From positions 744,001 to 808,000 of the forward strand of contig VDMD01000002.1 in the NCBI GenBank assembly GCA_007026445.1: DNA of 64,000 bases, given 5' to 3'. Under the pieces are notes generated by a model, which saw only the letters and a program-made list of their open reading frames with translations, made no database searches and was not told where the DNA came from. The stretch comes from Schizophyllum amplum (lineage: Eukaryota > Basidiomycota > Agaricomycetes > Agaricales > Schizophyllaceae). Below, piece by piece: positions 59,407 to 64,000 of this stretch; positions within the stretch are counted from its first letter, which is position 1; each line of letters begins with the position of its first letter. The translations under genes were made by a program, and so were the position numbers.

Positions 59407-61706
59407 ATGTCTTCCTCAGAAACACAGAGTAAGCCTGATGGTGATTGAAGGACATCTGAACTGACTCGAATAGGCCAGCCCGTAATGGGAGGCCAGCGAA
59501 CACTCAGTACGAGACGTGCTCAACGCTAGCCAGCCGCTGCTAACCTCCGAGAAGATGCAGGACGCGCGAAGGACTACGTTGAACTACATGATCAGGTTCA
59601 GGTAGGTATGGCTGATGCCTTGTTAGAGATATATGGCCGCTGAGAAGCCTCCAGACTAGCGTGAACCTACTTGACTCCCTGGAGTCCTTCCTTTCCACGT
59701 TCCAGAAGGACCTCTCCGCCGTCTCTGGTCAGATATCGGACTTGCAGGATAGGAGCAAGGATATTGAGAACCGATTGAAGAGCAGGAGGGTGCGTGCTAC
59801 TCTACACTCCTTGTGCAGCTGACGAACGAGCATCCAGAGAATAGAGAAGCCTCTGTCGAACCTCGTCTCCGACATCATCATCCCCCCACCCCTCGCAACC
59901 CTCATTCTTGATACTTTACCTGGAGAACCATGGATACCTGCCATTGAAGACTTCGAGCGCCGCCTAATCACGTCGAGGGCACGCAGCCGCGTTAAGGCTG
60001 CCAGGGATCTCGGGGATGTTATGGAAGGTCTGAAGATCGCTGTACGTTGCCCTCCATGCAATCCCGCCATCGAATCTTTACCCTTGCATAGGCCGCCACG
60101 AAGCTGCGAAGCTTCTTTCTGTCCATGTTCCAGCCCATCCGCAATAGCGTTACCACCAATATGCAAGTTATCCAGACATCCGTGCTACTCAAGTACAAGC
60201 CGCTGTTTGCGTTTCTGCAACGGCAAGTGCAAGACGTAGCGCACGAGCTGCAGCGCGCATACGTTGGGGCGGCCAGACTGTACTATGAGACTGGCTTTCG
60301 TCGATATGCTCGCACCTTAGGGTGGGTCAGGGTGCGCAGTTCATTAGCTTCAGTGGTTTCTCGAAGTTGACATATTGTGTAGACCAGAAAGGTCGAGAGA
60401 TCCGAGCTCATCACCAGTGACGCTAACAAGGAGGTGGAACTAGAGGCTTCGCGTTTGGCTTACGCCAAGATTGACGGACCCGGTGTTACACTGGCCTACA
60501 TGGCAGATGACAAGAACTTCGTATGTCCTTCAAGTTTGTGATATCGTCACAAGACTTGACTTCTCTGCAGGCTGAACCTCTGGAAGCACTGTTCCGCTCT
60601 CTGCTCTTGGTCTTCATGGACAACGCGACTGCAGAGTACACCTTCATCACCTCCTTCTTCATCAATGAGCCTCTGCAGCCTGCCAAGGATGAAAGTAGCA
60701 GTCATCTATTCTCGCCAACACTGCTCTCCCCCACGCATGAACACGGATCGTTCGGGGGATCGGACTTTGGCGACAGGCGAAGGACGACCAGCATATCCAG
60801 CTTCAATGCCGCACCACCGTCCTTCGCAACTGCGCTCAGAGAGGATCAAGCCGCGGCAGACTCGATATGGAAGCAGGTCATGGATCCGGTGCTCGAATAC
60901 TGTCAGGTGATGAATGTCAACTTCCAACACGTACAGTTCTGACCCGAGAATGCGCGCATATTTAGACGTTCGTCAAAGGAGCATTGGAGCCCTCGCCACC
61001 GGTGGTTCCTCTGCTTACGATGATTCGACTGGCAGAAGATGTCGTAGCGGAGGTGCAAAAGCGCAATTGCCCTCCTGTAGAGTCGTACATTTTCGCTCTC
61101 CGCCTACAATTGTGGCCCGCATTCCAGAAAGCGATGTCTGATCACGTCGACGCCCTCAAGAAGCTCGCTGAGGGCGCAAATGCGGGCTATTTCAGTCGAG
61201 CGGCGCCCATAACGGAGGATATGTTGAGCTCGGTGCGCGGCTTTCTTGTCTTGTATCAAAGCCTGGCGCTCACGTACATCCTTCAGATAAGCACGCGCTA
61301 TGTGTCTCTGTTTACATCCTTCGTGACGTTGACGGCGCAGGAGGAGGAGGCAATGATCTTTTCAAAGTACGTTCACCCTACTACATATGAACTGTGCTGA
61401 CAGCTGTCTAGTCTTCTGAGGCTGCGCCAGGAGCTGAGCAAGCTCGTCTTGCGCTACTCGTCGAAGATCAGCGACCCCGTAGCGATGAACACTGCGCTGT
61501 CGCGGATATATGATAACTTATTGCGAGGGCTGAGTGTAAGGTTTCGTGAAACCAGTCACGGCATTCATTTTCTCACTTCTTCACAGAGCGGTACGCATGC
61601 TACTGCACACCCGAAGACTCAGCAAGAAATTGCATACTGGTCAAATTTGGAGGAGGACGCGCGTAGAAAGATTGTGTCAGCAAGCCAGACAAGACAAGGA
61701 CGGTAA
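59407..61706 (+). CDS. VPS52: Vps52, subunit of the GARP/EARP tethering complex
   Basis: Tethers endosome-derived vesicles at the trans-Golgi. Eleven exons: 59407-59428, 59474-59481 (8 nt), 59530-59601, 59655-59789, 59838-60041, 60092-60331, 60383-60520, 60571-60906, 60966-61366, 61412-61535, 61587-61706. They give 599 residues. The family core is clear: AKDYVELHDQVQ, LLDSLESFLSTFQKDLSAVS, ISDLQDRSKDIENRLKSRR, PPPLATLILDTLPGEPW, SFFLSMFQPIRNSVTTNMQV and YILQISTRYVSLFTSFV. The N-terminal 17 residues depend on the 8-nt microexon; this is the only join that links an ATG to the core in frame. Confidence 0.92.
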
Positions 61707-62230
61707 TGCTAAGCTTGATGTCACAAGTATCTGTTCCTTCATTTTCTCAATCGTTGCAATTGTGTCCTCAAGCTTCAAGCTTCAAGGCCTCAAGCCATGC
61801 AGCAAGGGTTCGAGAATGTTTTGTGACTGTGAGAGTTCTCTCATGGGACATGGCGGTACCCGGGCGGCACCGAATTCTCGAGTCAGCAAGTAGCATCTTT
61901 CGTCGAATTCTACTCAATCGTCCATGCATCTCCTGGCCGAATGACTTGGAAAGACCAACCATGTTCGGAGTCTGGAGCACTCCGGGGACGTCAGCTTCAT
62001 CGGCGCCTCGTGGTACATGTGCACTTCCCGATTTGGGCACCCTTGTCTTGTGCATCGCCTTCCGTTTGAGGCAGTACCTTTGTATAGCCCTTGCCGGTAC
62101 CGGCCGTTGCTGACTCGTGTGTGACGGTTTCCATGAGGCCAGCCTCATTGCCGCCACTACTTAAGATGCCACTGTCACGCGATGGCCGGGGCTTCTCCCT
62201 TTCTCCGTTCTTTCACAGAGGTTCTTTCAG
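61707..62230. other. Intergenic
   Basis: 524 bp after Vps52. Open frames on both strands overlap and look random; a short run of agcttcaagc repeats lies near 61770. The end contains the promoter and leader of the next gene. Confidence 0.4.
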
Positions 62231-62290
62231 GTGAGTGGCCTTGTTCCGCCACTGCTGAGACGCTCACAAACGCCTGCAGGACTTGCAAGT

Positions 62291-63145
62291 ATGGCTAGCA
62301 CTGTCGTTGCGGGAACTCAAGATACCACTCTTCCCAACGGCAGAAGGCGGCCAGTATGTACCAAGTGCGGGACGCCCAGGCTCGGACATTCGAACGGGCG
62401 TAAGGTGGATGAGAACGGAATCGTCGTGTGTCCGCCTGCAGATGAAGAAGACAACAAAGGCGGTATCATCTCGGACGTCCCCCTCGACCTCACCACTTCC
62501 TACCCTTCACACCTACAAGCCAGAACATATCCCAGCGCACCGCCATCTCCCGACAAGGTGGATTCTGCGTCGGTTAGAGGCGACAAGACCCCGATCAAGT
62601 CTCCCCGCGACTCCAGTGGCCGTCTGCGCGTGCGCCACACGCTGCCTCAGGACTACGTCCTTGACTTCCAGAAGCGCGGTTGGCCGGCCGAGTCGCCTGA
62701 GCACAGCACTATCTCGCAGAACGACAAACTTATTGGCGTGCTGGAGAACGTTGCGCGACATGGCGGGCTGTACATCATGCCGTACGACCTTGCTACGGTG
62801 CAAATCACCTCCGTGCGCGACCTCGCGGCAAAGATGGGGTTGTTCACGCGCCTCGAGACGGTGCCCGCAGCTTACGTCGAGGACGGCAAGACCATGTTCG
62901 TCATTGTGGGCGACCGGAAGGATGAAGTCCTCGCGAAGGATGTGGTGGACAAGTACCTTCGGCTCTGGGAGAAGAACGACATGCCAGGTAGTATCACGCG
63001 CCATCGCGCGCTGGAGGAGAAGCAAGTTGTCCTGCGCTCCAATCCTGCATTGGTGGTGGACAGGTTTTTCAATGTTCTCCTGTTCCTATCTATCGTATTC
63101 TGCCTGGGCGCTGCGTTCGAGTTCTACATCCTGGCATCTGGTTGA
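62291..63145 (+). CDS. Tail-anchored protein with an N-terminal zinc-binding motif, unrecognised
   Basis: A single coding exon, 284 residues, probably preceded by a leader intron (62231-62279, GTGAGTGG...CTGCAG). Near residue 20 a CTKCGTPRLGH motif with a further Cys (VVCPP) could bind one zinc. The middle part is a compact alpha/beta region (YVLDFQKRGWPAE, IGVLENVARHGGLYIMPYD, LFTRLETVPAAYVED, VVDKYLRLWEKNDM). The last 25 residues are one hydrophobic helix (NVLLFLSIVFCLGAAFEFYI) with almost no tail, as in tail-anchored ER or mitochondrial proteins. I do not recognise the family. Confidence 0.82.
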   Translation: MASTVVAGTQDTTLPNGRRRPVCTKCGTPRLGHSNGRKVDENGIVVCPPADEEDNKGGIISDVPLDLTTSYPSHLQARTYPSAPPSPDKVDSASVRGDKTPIKSPRDSSGRLRVRHTLPQDYVLDFQKRGWPAESPEHSTISQNDKLIGVLENVARHGGLYIMPYDLATVQITSVRDLAAKMGLFTRLETVPAAYVEDGKTMFVIVGDRKDEVLAKDVVDKYLRLWEKNDMPGSITRHRALEEKQVVLRSNPALVVDRFFNVLLFLSIVFCLGAAFEFYILASG

Positions 63146-63748
63146 TCGCTTGCTGTTCGCTTATATGTATCATCGTTGTCCCCAGTACTCATGTTATCCT
63201 CTTTCATCCCTCCGCTCTGTCTGTCGTTTCCTATGCTGTTAGTACTCTGCTCATGTATGCATTCGTTTATGATATGTTATACAACTTGCACTCATTATGC
63301 ATCTAACCTCCTACGTTCTGTTTTGGAGGACAATTCATGGAGTCGACTCGAGACGTACGGCGCTCGCTCGCATGTTTTTCGGATGTATTTGTCCATCACG
63401 TGGAAGTTGTTGTTACTATGAAGTTACGAGCCCTCGAGTCTCGAGACCGCAATGCGCTTTCTTAATCAACGCACTGCCCTTCAGTAAAACTGACTTCCCC
63501 TAGGATTCATTACATGTCCCGCGTAAAGTACTTCTCCGCGCCACCCCCAAATTGCCATCCTAGTAGCTGCGCTGACTGGCATGCATTAGCACAGATATAA
63601 GCAAGATCCATGCCCATTGCGTACGGGTAGCGGGGTATTCTTATGATACTAGTCCATGTCCGAACGTCTACATATCTGACACATCCCTAAGCCTTGTCAC
63701 CGCTAAGCGACACCCAATAACTGTCAGCCAAAGTCCACCACCTCAGCA
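63146..63748. other. Convergent intergenic region
   Basis: 603 bp between the tail-anchored gene (+) and the last minus-strand gene. The left part is T-rich 3' UTR-like sequence; no coding signal, repeat or RNA gene recognised. Confidence 0.4.
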
Positions 63749-64000
63749 TCAAGTGGTGACTTGCCGTTGGTCCGGCCGCTGCAGCGTCGACTTCAGCAGG
63801 CTCGCGTTCTGCTTCCCGATCCCTAGCTTGCTGAGCACGTCGCGCACTTCGCCCGGGCGCGTGGGTGGCGCGCGTTTGGGGCGAGTGCGCGAGCGCGAGG
63901 GCGTGAGGCGGCTGCCGCCCTCGTAGACGGACGAGCCGTGGTCGGCGGTTGATACGGAGGCGGGCTTTACGAGCGCCGAGCTGGACATTGTGATGCTGTT
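63749..64000 (-). CDS. 3' end of a gene running off the window
   Basis: An open frame enters from the right edge and ends at 63749. It can be read from an internal Met as 79 residues, but the frame is open to the last base, and the composition (Ser/Arg/Pro-rich, then VRDVLSKLGIGKQNASLLK) looks like the C terminus of a longer protein. Family not recognised. Confidence 0.4.
   Translation of the reverse strand, partial: NSITMSSSALVKPASVSTADHGSSVYEGGSRLTPSRSRTRPKRAPPTRPGEVRDVLSKLGIGKQNASLLKSTLQRPDQRQVTT

Noticed and set aside
61706..62157. Open frames of about 130 codons on both strands after VPS52
   Set aside because: They overlap on opposite strands, have random composition and show no splice or start context.

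Overview
The window is 64 kb of nuclear DNA from a filamentous basidiomycete, most likely an Agaricomycete. The evidence is many genes split by introns of about 45-60 nt with GT(G/A)NGT donors and CTNA(A/C)-type branch points, GC-rich exons, short intergenic gaps and a purely fungal core gene set (Vip1, ornithine aminotransferase, Tho7, Sgf73, eRF3, Sla1, Vps52). All gene models here were spliced by eye. For nearly every gene the summed exon lengths are divisible by three and the translation is continuous, which supports them. I saw no tRNA, rRNA, CRISPR array or intact transposon.

Layout, left to right. 1-1.07 kb: gene-free, with a 40-bp inverted repeat. 1.1-11.3 kb: Vip1/PPIP5K inositol pyrophosphate kinase (-), head-to-head with ornithine aminotransferase (+), then a copper P-type ATPase (+). 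11.8-21.4 kb: an unrecognised low-complexity protein (+), Tho7 (+), short-form tRNase Z (-), the SAGA subunit Sgf73 (+) and a Reb1/Rtf1-like Myb factor (-). 21.5-23.4 kb: two tandem copies of a small unrecognised family, one apparently decayed. 23.4-27.2 kb: a repeat-rich zinc-finger protein (-) head-to-head with a CCDC97-like protein (+). 27.2-30.5 kb: a gene-poor stretch full of minisatellites. 30.5-39.5 kb: two RhoGEF genes arranged tail-to-tail. 39.7-43.5 kb: an amidohydrolase-fold protein that appears to have lost its metal ligands. 43.6-45.6 kb: a small membrane protein and a Grr1-like LRR protein. 45.9-46.9 kb: a divergent pair of small genes, one clearly and one possibly of the same family as the 22-kb pair. 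47-50.3 kb: an orphan protein and an alpha/beta hydrolase. 50.4-55 kb: Naa10 acetyltransferase, adenosine kinase and eRF3, all on (-). 55.2-63.1 kb: Sla1, Vps52 and a tail-anchored protein, all on (+). The right edge holds the 3' end of another gene.

Themes. Most genes are single-copy housekeeping functions with no shared pathway. Several sit in divergent pairs with 46-270 bp between start codons, consistent with shared promoters. The least explained signals are the small family with the motif GAFRLxxGGPL(E/Q)W in at least three copies, and the recurrence of short tandem repeats (18-bp in exons, about 20-24 bp in introns and spacers). Other points are a pseudo-enzyme candidate and two non-canonical splice sites.
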